Part shown: piece after piece, positions 32,990 to 46,569 of the stretch
Position numbering within the stretch: the stretch's first letter is position 1
Layout of the letters: every line of letters starts with the position of its first letter
NCBI GenBank assembly: GCA_963585895.1
Contig: OY757934.1
Span: forward strand, 42,928,850-42,992,849
From: Sepioteuthis lessoniana
Taxonomy: Eukaryota > Mollusca > Cephalopoda > Myopsida > Loliginidae
Direction of reading: 5' to 3'
DNA: 64,000 nt
The notes under the pieces: model-generated
What the model saw: the letters and a program-made list of their open reading frames with translations, nothing else
Databases searched by the model: none
What the model was told of the DNA's origin: nothing
Position numbers and translations under genes: made by a program

Positions 32990-33229
32990 TTTATGTTTTG
33001 CTCTACTTCGTGTATTGAGCACTCATATATTAAGCTTAAGGAATTCTAACAGTGTTTTTTCTTTTGACTAGACATTGCATTATTGGTTGATTATTTCCAA
33101 GTAGTACGTATGTTTTTAGTCTTTTATTTTTTTATGGAATTAGTTGGTGTAATACATTTTATTTGCAAATTGTATCATCTGAGTTTTTTTCACACCATCA
33201 GAATTATAGAATAGATATGAACATCTGAG

Positions 33230-33232
<3 letters not shown>

Positions 33233-33318
<86 letters not shown>
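33233..33318. repeat. (TA)n microsatellite, about 86 bp
   Basis: Perfect TA run followed by an AC run at 33329-33346. Confidence 0.95.
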
Positions 33319-33321
<3 letters not shown>

Positions 33322-33345
33322 TATTTACACACACACACACACACA

Positions 33346-35449
33346 CTACCAGTCAGAATATTTGGCAACACTCATAAACTGTTATTTCTCATCCTAAAAG
33401 TGTTATTTTTAATGAAACAAGTTAAGCACCACAATGTTTTTATCCATCATACTAAATACGAGGATCATTAAATAAGTTTCTAGACTTTTTCGTATGGGCA
33501 CTTTTATTGATAGTACACACATGAAACTCTAGTCCCCTTTGAAGTAATCTCCTCCAGCTGAAACGCACTTTTTGTACTGTTTCAACAACTTCTGGAAGGC
33601 CCCACGGAAGTCCTCTTGAGTGAGCGTGTCAATGACCTTCGTTACAGTCTCTTTTATCTCCTCATTTGTCTCATAACAACAGCCTCTGAGCTTAGGGAAT
33701 AACCAAAAATCACAGGGAGCAAGGTCTGGACTATAAGGAGGCTGAAGAAATGTCTAGATGCCCATCTTGGTCAAATAGTCTGTGACAAGGATGGAGTTGT
33801 GGACTGGTGCATTGTCCTGGTGGAAATGCCACTGACCCAATTTGAAGAGTGCTGGCCTCTTCCGACGGAATCTCTTGCTGAACTCCCTTAAAACCTCATA
33901 ATAACCCTAACCCTAACCCTTTGGCCAATCAACTGTGGTGTATTAACTTCCTTACTCCTCCCACACCTTTCATTATCCCTTATAGACTCCCTGCCTTCCT
34001 TGAATCTCTTATGCCACTCAAAAACTGATACTCGATTCATACAAGATGGTTGAAAAGTAGTCTGAAGCATTCCATACGTTTCTGTGGTAATTTTTCCAAG
34101 TTTAAAACACAATTTTATTGCATATCGCTCTTCTAAAGTGTCCTCACGTCCAGATTGCATTTTTGAAATTCACCAGCTGTGACAATCAGGCTTTAGTAGG
34201 CTGTATTCCAGTTCCTGCTGTAGCTGTTCATTTGAACCTGAAATCATAAAAATTGGTCAGTCATCTCATAAGATGTATAGCAATAACATTGTGAATTTTC
34301 AAGAGTCTACGACAATTTTAAATCCCTGTACAAAAAAAATCTGGAAACTTATTGAATGCACCACATACAAGTCTTACTCAGTAACTTTGATCTTAGTATA
34401 AGCAGGCCTTTTTCTTCTTTAGTACTGAACATGATTATACTGTTAGGTGACATCAAGAAACAGGACAAAACTCGACCAAACGCAGAGGACAATTTCATCA
34501 GTCACCATCTTGTGTGACAGAAGACTGACTTGCTCCAAACAACACTGCACAATTAAACCAATGTTGTCAAAAAATGGGTTGACATCAACTATGAGGAAAA
34601 AAACTCTGTAAAACTGGCCTATATGGTAGAATTGCTGTCAAGAAACCACTGTTGAGGAAGCAAAACAATGTCAAAAGGCTCTAGTAGACCAAGGCATGCA
34701 AAGAGTGGACAATAGAGTTGTAGAATAAAGTTCTTTGGACTGACAAATCAAAGTTCAAAATCTTTGAGTCAAATAGGAAAGTCTATGTGCAGCCAAGAGT
34801 TGGTGAAAAAGCTGCAACTCCCTGAATCACACCAACCACAAAGCAGGGAGGAGGCTCTGTTATGGTGTGGGGGCTTTTGCCAATTGCAAAGTTGGGAATT
34901 TGCACCAGGTGAAGGGCAAACTGAATCAGACCAGCTATCACAACATACTGCAGCATCATGCGATCCCAATTGGAATGCAGCTTGTGTATCAAGGATTTGT
35001 ACACATGCACAATAATGGCCCAAAGCATACTAGTAAACTTTGCCAGAGGTACATTAAAAGCAAAGAGGAATAGTACATTCTTCAACTGATGTCTTGGCCG
35101 GTGCAACCAACAGACTTAAATCCCAGTGAACTGGTGTGAGATGAACTTGAGCAAAAAGTCAATGCTAAACAACCCACAAGTGTGGCTTACTTCTGGCAAC
35201 TCTTGGAGGAAAGCTGGGCAGAACTATCTTCAGTCTACCTCCAGTCTTTGGAGGAAAGAATGCCAAGAATCTGTGAAGCAGTGATAGTGGCCAAAGGGGG
35301 TCATTTTGATGAATCAAAAGTTTTTTGGTTTAATTTGTATTTAATGTGGCTCAGGAAGACTTGTATTTAGTATAAGATAAAACCATTGTGGTGCTTAATT
35401 TGTTTTATTCAAAATAACACTTTTAGGATGAGACTGATAGGGTATATAT
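33346..35449 (+). mobile_element. Tc1-like element, split by a mariner
   Basis: The ends share inverted blocks (CATCCTAAAAGTGTTATTTT on the left, the complement near 35400-35430) and GCACCACAATG. The plus strand between 34440 and 35335 holds a broken Tc1 transposase, with WTDKSKFKIFESN, GGGSVMVWGAF, a decayed HNNGPKHTSK motif and PTDLNPSELV. The catalytic residues in the last two motifs are altered (N for D, S for the Glu region). The copy is inactive. Confidence 0.82.
33459..34365 (-). mobile_element. mariner, deletion derivative with telomere-type junction, copy 2
   Basis: Inserted in the Tc1 element at a TA. Minus strand: transposase start MQSGREDTLEERYAIKLCFK (34160), HTH part, then three GGGTTA units (33919-33902), then the C-terminal part with an HQDNAPVHN-type motif. 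It has the same internal deletion as 1567-2455, but keeps a downstream segment that copy 1 has lost. Confidence 0.88.
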
Positions 35450-35459
35450 AACATCTTTT

Positions 35460-35712
35460 ACAAAGACCAGAGATACTACACTCTGGTCCTAGGTAGAAAT
35501 ACAACTGGTGTGGATTCAAAAATTTTCCTTCTCTTAGACCAATTCCATATAGAAGTTAAGGAGTCCAGTCTACCATACTATTTAATCATAGGTAGAGAGA
35601 GAGAAAAGTTGGATTCATGCCTTTCTCAAGACTAGTAGCACAAAGTGAAATGCAAACAGCCTTGTCCAAGGTCACCGATTCCATTTCCTAGAATAATAAC
35701 TATTACACTAAG
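35460..35712 (-). mobile_element. tRNA-headed SINE, family 4, copy 1 (decayed)
   Basis: Matches the complement of 59287-59575 in several blocks: GCCTTTCTCAAG, GATTCAAAAATTTTCCTTCT and GTAGAGAGAGAG-type spacing. It ends in a CATTGTGTGTGT run. Confidence 0.55.
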
Positions 35713-35736
35713 CACACATTGTGTGTGTGTGTGTGT

Positions 35737-35738
35737 GT

Positions 35739-35803
<65 letters not shown>
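35737..35803. repeat. (GT)n/(TA)n/(CA)n compound microsatellite
   Basis: GT run at about 35720-35738, then TA repeats, then CA repeats. The whole is nearly self-complementary. Confidence 0.9.
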
Positions 35804-36274
35804 AAATGAAAATTTTAGTAATATATAAATTACTGAATTAACTGAATATTGGTTTAACACTGAAACTTTACTAACAATAATCTTCTATTTAAAAACCCTT
35901 GTCATAAAAAAATTAAATTGTTAATTAAATAAACTGTTATTAGGTGATGAAACAACAGTTAAAAAATAGCAACCTATAACAAATAATCTTTTCTGAAAAA
36001 AAAAAAAGTCAGTAAATGTTTGTTTTGGTCAGGCTAAGTTGCTACTCAAAGGAGATTATCATACAAACCAGAATGACACTGATCATTATAGATTCATTGT
36101 GTTTAATTTGCTTTATTTATAGCACCCATCAGACAATCAATGAAGCTATTTAGAAACAGGTTCCAACCAAAATAAACAAATAGACAGATGGAATATTAGT
36201 AGCAAACATTTTATAATAGACACAAACTTCAATATGGCTTCCTTATTAACAGATGTACAACTTGAATATGTCGT

Positions 36275-37045
36275 GAGCTCTGCTTGTAGGGATTAGAATA
36301 TGCTGACAGTATCCCCTGCAGAGGAAATAAGACCCCTAACAAAAAAGAGGTGTATTCAGTCTGACACTAAACTGCATCTGGTAGTGAGGTTCTTATTTTG
36401 GAGATGTGGAGAGTATAGAGTACCATTTCATGGTCATTACTCCCAGGTCCATTCTGACCTGAAGTGGTAGTACATGTTAAAGTCCTATCTACTAGTCAAA
36501 TAGATTTGTTTGCAAATTATTTGTATTAGATAGGAATATCTGATATCATATAACCACGTGGAAAAAACTTAAGCAACTTTCTGTTGGCAGGGCTTAGAAT
36601 ATGTTGACAGTATCCCCTGCAGAAGGGTAAGTCACCCCGCCAAAAGGGGTGTTTTGGGCATGACTCTAAACTGGATTAGGTGGTGAGGCTTCTGTTCTGT
36701 GGAGTATGGAGTATCCTTCATTGCCATTACTTCCAGGCCTATTATGACTTAGAGTCATAGTACCTGTTGAGGTCCCATGCATGGGTCATGTAGGTCTGTT
36801 TGAAAATCATTGGTATTTAATAGAACCTTGCAAAGAAAAAAGACTCTTAAGAGCATGATTTCCTAAACTTTAATTGTAAAATAACCCTAGATAAGTTGAT
36901 ATCCTATTTCAATCAATCAAACAATCTTTAAAGAATTATACAAAAAATGTAAATATTAATGTAAATATGAATGCAATTCTTTAACCTCTAGTCATAAAAT
37001 AAATCCAGATAGGTTGATATGCTATTAAACTCAATCAATCAATTA
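36275..37045 (+). mobile_element. SINE family 3, two consecutive copies (f, g)
   Basis: Two units start near 36275 and 36583. Each has a TTAGAATATGNTGACAGTAT head block, a CCCCTGCAGA block and GGAGTATCCTTC-type bodies. They end in AT-rich tails with AATAACCCTAGATAAGTTGA. They are head to tail. Confidence 0.65.
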
Positions 37046-37299
37046 CCAATATGTTCTTTTTTTAGTAATACAGATAGACTTCAAAGTAGTTCCAGTAATA
37101 ACAAACCTCAATATGTGATATCAAAGATCAATCAAAAAGAAAAATATCAAAACTTTCATTGCCTTAAGTGATTGCATAGTGAAACAGCAAATTTTGGCAG
37201 TCAGAAAAAATATGAAACATTTTAATACCAAATGTGTTTGTATCAATTACAGTTTTTTTTAAACTTGGTTTTGATTTTGGGAATACTATTCATGCAATG

Positions 37300-37565
37300 C
37301 ATCTTGGGCAGAAATAGTTTGGTGAAGCTGATCCCTCTCCATGTTACCAAATGGTTTGAATTCAAAAATTTCCTACTCTTAGAATGGTTGCAATACCAAG
37401 ATTAAAGAGCTTAGTCTGTTAAACTATTGACTTTTATCTAGAGGGAGAATGATTGGATTCATACATTTCTCAAGCGTATTTGCTATATAAAATGCAAACA
37501 GCCTTGTTAAGGAACTGAACTTGGATAACCAAGCCCACTTCCTGTGATGACCATTATGCCAGGAG
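37300..37565 (-). mobile_element. tRNA-headed SINE, family 4, copy 2 (decayed)
   Basis: Shares with 35460-35712 the ATTCAAAAATTTCCTACTC, CATTTCTCAAGCGTATTTGC and TGCAAACAGCCTTG blocks. Confidence 0.55.
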
Positions 37566-37809
37566 CACATCCATAATATTGTACCAATTAAATATGGACA
37601 AAGTTTCAGCTTTTATTATTTGTTCCCACTGACTTTACTATTACTCAATTACTTCTCATTTGGGGGGGGGTCATAATTTTCTGCACTAAAAAAATAAATA
37701 CTTCTGACAATAGGAAAACAATTTTGATAATTAAGTACTGGATTTTACACGTTTTTTTGTTGTTTTTAAATTTGTTTAAGCAAGTTTCTTAATGTTGTGT
37801 CTTGAAAAT

Positions 37810-38720
37810 CAGTGACAGCTCAGTTGACTGGGACTGTAAAATACAACAACTGCATCTCTGCAGAGGGATATAACACCCCCAATGAGTGTCCTGAATATGA
37901 CACTAGACTATATGATGCTGAGGCTCCAATCCTGAAGCTCTGGGGAATGTGGAGTAATCCTTCGTTGCCATGTCTCCAAGGACCTGGAGTGGAAGTACTT
38001 GATAGTGTCCCACCTATGGGTCAAATACAAATGTTTGACCAATTAACTGTGTGCAAATAAATAACTGATGTTAAATTAAACTGTTAGTATTACATAGTTA
38101 TACTTGGAACCATTTAACTGTGTGCAAAGAATAGCAATATTTAATTGAGTGCAAACAAATAAGCTCTTTTTAAAACTAGAATTACCAAGTAACTATTCAC
38201 TTAAAAATCATATGTACAATCATTTTTTTAACTGAGTACAAACAAATGACTAAATTATTAGCATTGCATAACAATACTTGAAACCATTTAAGTGTCAGCC
38301 CAGTTGTCTGGAGCTGTAAAATACATTGACTGCATCTCTGCAAAGGGGTAAGACTTCCCCAAAAAGTATCCAAGATATGACATTAAACCATCTGATGGCA
38401 AGGCTCTAGCCCTAGGTTCCTGTCTATGGCTCAAATAGAACTGTTTGACATTTTAATTGTGAGCAAAGGAATGATTTATGTTAAATTGAATTGTTAGAAA
38501 TGAAATGGTTTGAGCATTTAACTGTGTGTAAACAAATGATTAATAGCAAATAGAATTATTTGTGTTAGATTTGAAATACTTGAAACCATTTAACTGTGTG
38601 CAAAAGAATGAGCTCATTTAAAAATGTTACCAACAAAATGTGTTTACAAATCATATATATTTAATATATATGCATAAAGATGATTTGGCATTAAATAACC
38701 TACAACCAACCAACCAAAAT
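37810..38720 (+). mobile_element. SINE family 3, two consecutive copies (h, i)
   Basis: The first head is GTGACAGCTCAGTTGACTGG at 37812, the second GTGTCAGCCCAGTTGTCTGG at 38292. Both have CTGCATCTCTGCA and end in repeats of AACTGTGTGCAAACAAATG. The final tail is TTGGCATTAAATAACCTACA. Confidence 0.75.
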
Positions 38721-38899
38721 CAGTGAAAAATCAAAAGTCAATGCTTAGGAATTAAAGCAGATTTTACTGACAGAAAAATATAATAAAATCAAATTATATT
38801 GATAATTGCTTTCCACCATTATATGGCCTTCTGTTACATATTTGAAACACATAAATTTTGTTTTTACAGTTTATCTTGAAGGTGACAGCCAAACTTGGA

Positions 38900-39850
38900 T
38901 TGTTCAGTCAGCATGGTCTGTATATAGGTGGAAAAATATTGAAATCAAGAAAGTGAAAGAGCATATTTAAGGATGGAGGGTGAATGCGCCAAGACGTAGA
39001 TGTGGAAATCTGCCAGAGAACACAGTGAAAGATATTTACCACAATAAACAATATGCTCAAGGCAAAGCTGAATAAGACCCTGCATGTCCATCTTTTCAAT
39101 AGCACCATTTTGCTTGCAATATTACATGTAAGCAAAATGTGGACTACCATGAAGATGGAGAAACAGTGACTAATTAAACCACAGAGGGCAAAGGAAAGAC
39201 CCATGCTGGAAATATTGCTACATAATCACATCTGAAACAAGCTACCATATTTTATGGCATATAAGACACAAGGGTGTATAAGACGTACCCTAATTACAGA
39301 AGAGTAAATCAAGAAAAAAAAAACAAAGTACTAATATTAAACATGATGAAATTAATATAATGAATATTATCAATGATAATATTTTCAATCTGTATAACGG
39401 CCTTTTAAATAATGACAATAGGTATATGAAAGTTACTCTAACGTCTATGCTATTAGGAGTAGCCAGATAGCTAATTTTGGCTGACTATCACAAATTTTAA
39501 ACCTACACATAGCATATAAGACACAAGGGAATTTTAAAAGATTTTTAGTAAAAAGAAAAATGCGCCTTATATGCCATCAAATACGGTAATTCAGAAGCAG
39601 AGCAGAAAGAAGGACATGATTGCAGAGTAATGAAAGTAGAAGTTCTACTGGACACACCACAAGGTTCACAGACAACAGGTCAACCAATGGAGTTGTTGAG
39701 TGGTATCCAAGAGACTGAATATGACTACTTGGAAGACCTCCACAATGGTAAGAGGATGAAATTGTCAAGTGATTCAAGCCAATACAGAGGAGGACAAAAT
39801 CAAGAACAGAATGGAAGTGCATTTTTGCCAGCAATGTGGAAAACATAAGA
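38900..39850 (+). mobile_element. LINE 3' end (craft like KVRWAGHTAR...), split by a MITE
   Basis: The plus strand, with frame breaks, keeps NKTLHVHLFNSTILLAML and MWTTMK-type blocks. After the insert come TGHTTRFTDNRSTN, VVEWYPRD, GRPPQW and RTEWKCIFASNVE. This resembles the C-terminus of an RTE/I-like non-LTR polyprotein. A TIR element interrupts it at 39243-39588. Confidence 0.65.
39243..39588. mobile_element. MITE with TACCGTATTTGATGGCATAT-type ends
   Basis: The left end reads TACCATATTTTATGGCATAT. The right end is the near complement ending ATACGGTA. A second internal ATAAGACACAAGG repeat lies near each end. There is no coding sequence. It sits inside a LINE tail. Confidence 0.75.
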
Positions 39851-39859
39851 AAAACCTGG

Positions 39860-40780
39860 TAAATATGAAAAAAATATTTGATAATTGTTTCACATAATTT
39901 GCTTTTTTATTCACCAATTACCTCAAGAAAAAATTATTTGATGATTTTCCTTTTATAATATATACCAATACCATATTTGACATTTTCTCTGTAAATAAAA
40001 CATTGTTTTAATAAAGCTTAACATTGCACAAAAAAAAAGGATAAGAAACTTGTAAAAAGAATGCAACATAGTTGACTGTGAATAGATTTTTTATGAAAAA
40101 AACCCCCAAACCAAACTACCAAAAATACATCCTTTTTTTGTTTTAAATAATTTACTTGATTTACTTGTATAAAGTAAACAAAACATGTATATTTATTTCA
40201 TTTAAATTACATTGATAATTTTCTTTAAATGGTTTTTCTACATATTTGCAATACAATAGACCAACATAAGTTTATATTTTTTACAGAAATTTAATGCATT
40301 TTTAATATATTTTTAATGCATGTATGCACTGATTTCTTGGTGAATAATTCTTAAAAATAAAATATTTGTAAAATAAATGCTTTTTCCTTTTTAGGCTATG
40401 GATTTATTAACACATTTTTGCATGTATTTCAAGTTTCCATTTGTAAACATACAAACACATTTTGTCATTGCATTAAACTCAGACAGTTCTATGCAAACAT
40501 GATACCTCAAAAAAAAAAAAAAAAAAATTCTTCTCTCATCATCACTTACTTCAATTTTCTTTTATTCTTATATGTTGGTAAACATGTATTTTCCAGTTGT
40601 TTTGTTCACTTCAATTCTGGTCATCTGTACTTGCATATTACTAAAGGTAAATATCTGCAAAAATAGTATATATATGGATGATCTCAATGCATAAGGACCT
40701 AACAGTTCCTTTAAAGATATGAACTGTTGGACTACCTACACAAAAGATCTATTTATAGTGGTAAAGATTTATGTTGACCC
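39860..40780. other. Intergenic AT-rich stretch, no feature recognised
   Basis: Several A runs (for example at 40509-40526) and no recognisable element. Confidence 0.5.
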
Positions 40781-40839
40781 AGCCACACTTCTTGGATAAG
40801 CTGATAAAAGAAGAATGGTGCAACAATGTACCACAGATT

Positions 40840-40950
40840 CTAAAAAAGATCTTGAATCTAGAGTTTTTCCTTCTCCTGAGCCAGTCACCCTACCAAAGCT
40901 AGAGAGCCCAATCTACTCTATCTTACTCATAGCAGGGATAGGGATATATA
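40840..40950 (-). mobile_element. SINE family 4 fragment
   Basis: GAGTTTTTCCTTCTCCTGAG and the CCAATCTACTCTATCTTACT block match the complement of the middle of 59287-59575. Confidence 0.45.
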
Positions 40951-41694
40951 TATATATATAATGTAATAGCCACCTACCCCCATCATGATAGCCAAAGCAG
41001 AAGTGTGAAAGCATTTGAACGGGGGGGGGGATTTTAAAAAAAATCCCATTTTAGGATTTTCAAAAATGAATATGCTATAAATATTCTCTGTGAGATCATT
41101 AGTAACCAGAATAAAATTGGTTAATATAGCAGTAGCTGTTTTTGAGTGGTAAATTACAATAAGGTACTACTAGAAAAAAAGTTTAAATGACACTTAGAAA
41201 ATGGAAATAAAGGAAATATTTTTGTTTAAAAGATAACCAAAAATATTTTTATTCACCAGAAAGAAAAAGAATAGTATTATAGTATCTGTACGCCTTGGAA
41301 ATCCTAGAAATATCTTTAAAACAATACGATATAAAACACACAAAAACCTATTATCTCATACAGTATAAAATTTATTGTTTCCTCAAAAACAAATACAAAA
41401 TAATTTTTGCAATGTATTTAATTGGATTTACAAAGGTACTCACAGATACTACACTTTGATGCTTCACGGGACACACATATACTACATTCTCATCTGAGAC
41501 AGAAGAAACACTTCAATTCTAGATAGGACACATAGATACTACGCTCTCATCCAAGGTAGAAGTTATAAACATAGAAACAAAGACAAATAGAAAAAACATC
41601 ATAGAGTTCATTTTAAAAAAGAACATCAATTTTGGATTTCACAAATTATTCAGATTTTATCCTCTAAACACTTTTCACTGTAGGTTTCTCTCAT

Positions 41695-41959
41695 TTTCAT
41701 AAAGATGCTACAAGCTCAACAGAGGTGCACTTAGCCTATCAGTTATTGTGTATAGGAAATAAAATCAGCAACCCAAGTTCAAATCCTGGTCCAGACTGTT
41801 CATATTTCACTTTGTACAAATACACTTGGCAAAGACATGAATTTATTTGTTCTTCCACCATTGATATCTAAATAGTAGGTCAGACTGTTTTCTTTAGCTT
41901 TGGTGAGGCAACCTATCAAGAAGGAAAACTTTGAATTCAAATCAACTGTACTCCACTTG

Positions 41960-41991
<32 letters not shown>

Positions 41992-42030
41992 ACATTGTGC
42001 CATATCCTATGGCAGAGGGGTTGGGTAAAT
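41695..42030 (+). mobile_element. tRNA-headed SINE, family 4, copy 3, with internal poly(A)
   Basis: Head with AGTTATTGTGTATAGG and a B-box-like GTTCAAATCC. A body with TAAATAGTAGGTCAGACTG and GGTGAGGCAACCTATCAAG follows. A run of about 30 A (41960-41989) replaces a short stretch before the conserved tail GTGCCATATCCTATGGCAGA. Confidence 0.7.
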
Positions 42031-42171
42031 ACATATAAGTTCAACAGAGTAATAATCCTATATACAACTTTAGAACTGACATCAATTAAAGTACTCCATA
42101 AATATAGCACCTCTGCATTTTGGGAGCTTTCCGAAATTACATTTCTATCAATTGACAAACATGATAATCAC

Positions 42172-42428
42172 TTGGCCCAGCGGTTAGAGTGTTCGCCAAT
42201 GGCCCGGGAGACCTGGGTTCAATCCCAGGTCGAGTCATACCAAAGACTTTAAAAATGGTACTTGATACCACCTTGCTTAACACTCAGTATTATAAGGTAC
42301 GGTTCAAGGGTAAAGTGGAGCAATCCTGGGAATGGAGTAGCGCCCTCCCCTACACCTTGGTGTAGTAGCTATCGAAAAGGGAGCCTTCGAGTCACCCTCG
42401 ACTATGGTCGCTAACTTTACTTTTACTT
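42172..42428 (+). mobile_element. tRNA-headed SINE, family 1, copy 3, full length
   Basis: The best-preserved copy: A-box region GGCCCAGCGGTTAGAGTG, B box GGTTCAATCC (42216-42225), then GAGTCATACCAAAGAC. The body with TAGTAGCTATCGAAAAGGGA follows, and the end GTCGCTAACTTTACTTTTAC. About 257 bp. The head is tRNA-derived, but no intact cloverleaf ending CCA is present. Confidence 0.88.
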
Positions 42429-43571
42429 ATATTCTAATAGACATTAGATAAATCATAAGAAATATGTTGCTATCAAATAATCATGTTATATACATTGAAG
42501 TGATGACACTATTAGGATACCAGTGTCTGCGTGCTTTGACTAGGATCAAAGTGTTTCTCTTAGATACTTCTCTCCAAAACAAAGAATAATATCTGTGTTC
42601 TGTGAAAAGCATTATGCACAAAATATATATATGTATCATTACTGTGGTTAAAAGTTACAGTACTGACAGAGTATAGATAGAGTAGATAGAGATACCTTGG
42701 ATAAAAATATCTATACATTTTGCCTAGGATAAAAGTGTCTCTCTTTGAAACTTCTTTATATGATCATGGTGTAGTACCTGTCCACTGCATAAAAAATTTT
42801 ATTACATGATATATATACATTTCAATGAATTTGATGTTATCATATCAAAGAGCATAAATTTCACAAAATTTCATCTTGTTCAGTGTATTGACATGTCATC
42901 AAGTCAGTTAATTCCAATCTTATATCATTGAATTAACACTTCATAGCTGGACAGTTGTGAATACAACAAAGGATTATACAAAGAGGTTGCACTTTCCTCT
43001 GGTATTCCCACAATGTGATGGAAAACCAATAAAGTCAACTGGTATTGAAAGATACTGCTAAAACACTCTGGATTAGCAGGCTAAAGATGCTTTGACCCTT
43101 AAAGCATGCCTGACCCCAGAGTCATCATCTAATGAACAATTTGTTGGTTGCACAGCTGGCTTTTTTTTTTTTTTGTGAGGCGGCAAATTTTGATGCTTGT
43201 GTATTAGGCTTTACTGCCATAGTGAAAGACAGCATGTCTAAGAGGGGTTAGATGGGGGTAAGGTTTAAGTCATGATCAAGTTCTGTTAGGATAAAACTGT
43301 AAGGATACAATAAATAATTATTGCCCCTAAAAATTTGCATGCCTTGTAGGGGGTCACATGACAGTACCAAAAAACCCTTCTCAATCTTTTTGCAGTGCTG
43401 GTCTCAGACCCTACCAGGAAATGGTAAAACCACATGACTATCTTACCTACGCTTATCAAGTAAGCCTTTTTTTGTACTCATTTCACGTACTGCTTATTCA
43501 TGGAACAATATGTGTATAATTCTAGCTGTTGGGACAAATATATTCTTTCCATTTAATACTACTTGGAGGTA
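42429..43571. other. Intergenic, no gene recognised
   Basis: Repeats of a TCTCTNTNNGATACTTCT type occur at 42550 and 42735, related to blocks at 41440-41560 and 35470. A T run lies at 43161-43174. Otherwise nothing is seen. Confidence 0.45.
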
Positions 43572-44868
<1,297 letters not shown>

Positions 44869-45280
44869 TATATACTGTAAGATGTTAAATGTTCTTGATA
44901 TGTACAAATTAGGTTATCTTGTCTTTCCTTTCATTGTCTTTAGTGTTAGAATATCCCAGATATACTAATGCTCATATTGGTCCATGGAGAGTGGAGATTT
45001 GATAAAAACATCTTCCTAATCACCAAGCATCCAATAAAACAAAAAGACAGTTAACAGTAACGTTTGAAAACAAAATTCAAATAAAAATATTCTATTCTCC
45101 CTAAAAAAAATGTATTCAGAAAAAGTTCATCAACACAAAATAATTCTTGCTTCATATGAAATTTCAAATTCAATGAAATTACAAATAAAACTTTAAATGT
45201 TTGATTTTAACACTATGTCAACCTGTTTAGGGTTATTTTATGCTTAAAAGTTACGGAACCATGTTCACTATACATTTATA

Positions 45281-46205
45281 GGATTTACACTCCTAAATTT
45301 TTTTGAATCGCTGTGATACAAAAAAAATTCTAGAAAATAGGATCCTGATTCACTTGATCTAGAAACCAAAGATGGTGGATGTCGATAAACTAATTAGTTT
45401 TGGAAACCTATAATTCTGGGAAATCACATGAATTGTGCTTTTAACTATGTCCGCACCTTTGAGTTTGTCCTGCACAAAATAAACGGTGTGTTTGGAGCTG
45501 ATCACATGACAGGGTTAGCTATATATACTCTAGACTTCTGATAACTCACTCTGACTCTCAGCTAGCAACACATAGCTCAAGAAACATACAATGGCTGCAT
45601 GTATCGTATGCAAGTTCTTTCTTCTCATGTTCAGCCTATTAGCCAAAAGTATTCATCCTTCATGCACACATACAACCTCAGACACTTCAGCAAAACCAGA
45701 AAGAGACAAAAGGCCTATGTACTAGTACTCGGTGTGAAATACTTTATCAACATGCACATATAGCCTACAGGACAGTTAATATTTAGTCTACAAGCTTTCA
45801 CCTAGATAACACGCTCACACACACAAATATTTCACAAACTATATTTTGAACATTCACAATATTTTTTATAATGCAAGTTGGAGACCTTAGTTGGGGGTGA
45901 CCTTTTCATTAGCTACTACACCGAAGTGTAGGGAAGGGCGCTACTCCTTTCCCTGGATTGCTCCACAGCTTATAATGTTGAATGTTAAGCAAAGCAGCAT
46001 CAAGTACCATTTTTTGAGTCTTTGGTATGACTCGACCTCGGATTGAACCCCAGTCTACCAAACCATTAGCGAACATTCTACTCATTAGGTCAATGGCCCA
46101 AAATGTATTTTTGTTTGTATTGCTTTGTTGTGAATATTGTATTGTTTACATTTTAGCAACACCACCACCACCACAAAATTGTGGGAGCAATATATTTAAT
46201 GTCGC
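45281..46205. mobile_element. Unclassified insert within SINE copy j
   Basis: A foreign block of about 925 bp. It contains GCTATATATACTC (TATA-like, about 45521-45535) and a CACACACA run, and carries its own SINE family 1 copy. Possibly an LTR or other retroelement piece. Class not settled. Confidence 0.35.
45880..46095 (-). mobile_element. tRNA-headed SINE, family 1, copy 4
   Basis: The TAGCTACTACACCGAAGTGT, GGGCGCTACTCCTTTCCC and GTATGACTCGACCTCGGATT blocks match the complement of 42172-42428. Confidence 0.82.
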
Positions 46206-46569
46206 CACCCACACATTCATATTTACATTTTTTGTGTAGTTGCTTCTCAAGAGTTTGTTTTATCCAATCGAACGTAAATAATTTTCGAACAGATCTACTT
46301 AACCCATAGATGGGACCCTAACAGGTACTACCACTATGGGTCAGAGAGGGCCCAGGAGTAATGGCAATGAAGAGGTTCTCCAGAGCTCCGGAACAGGAGC
46401 CACATCAGATACAGTTTGGTTTCATACCAAGGACATCCCCTTTTTTGGGGGTGGGGGGAATCTTACCCTTCTGCACAAGATACAGTCAGCGTATTCTAAG
46501 CCATGTGTAAAAGTTAAAATGAATTTATTATAAAATTTTTTACCAAGGAAAGGTAAAAGTTATTTACCT

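Larger units (their letters stand above)
45198..46503 (-). mobile_element. SINE family 3, copy j, split by a 0.9-kb insert
   Basis: The tail half (about 45198-45280) and body/head half (about 46206-46503) fit together as one family 3 SINE. ACATTTAT / ACATTCAT near the break may be a target duplication. Confidence 0.6.

Noticed and set aside
33140-33346. A 68-codon minus-strand frame
   Set aside because: It is mostly the translation of a TA/CA microsatellite.
42172-42240. A tRNA gene (A and B boxes present)
   Set aside because: The tRNA-like part runs straight into a SINE body found at six other places, with no proper acceptor stem end.
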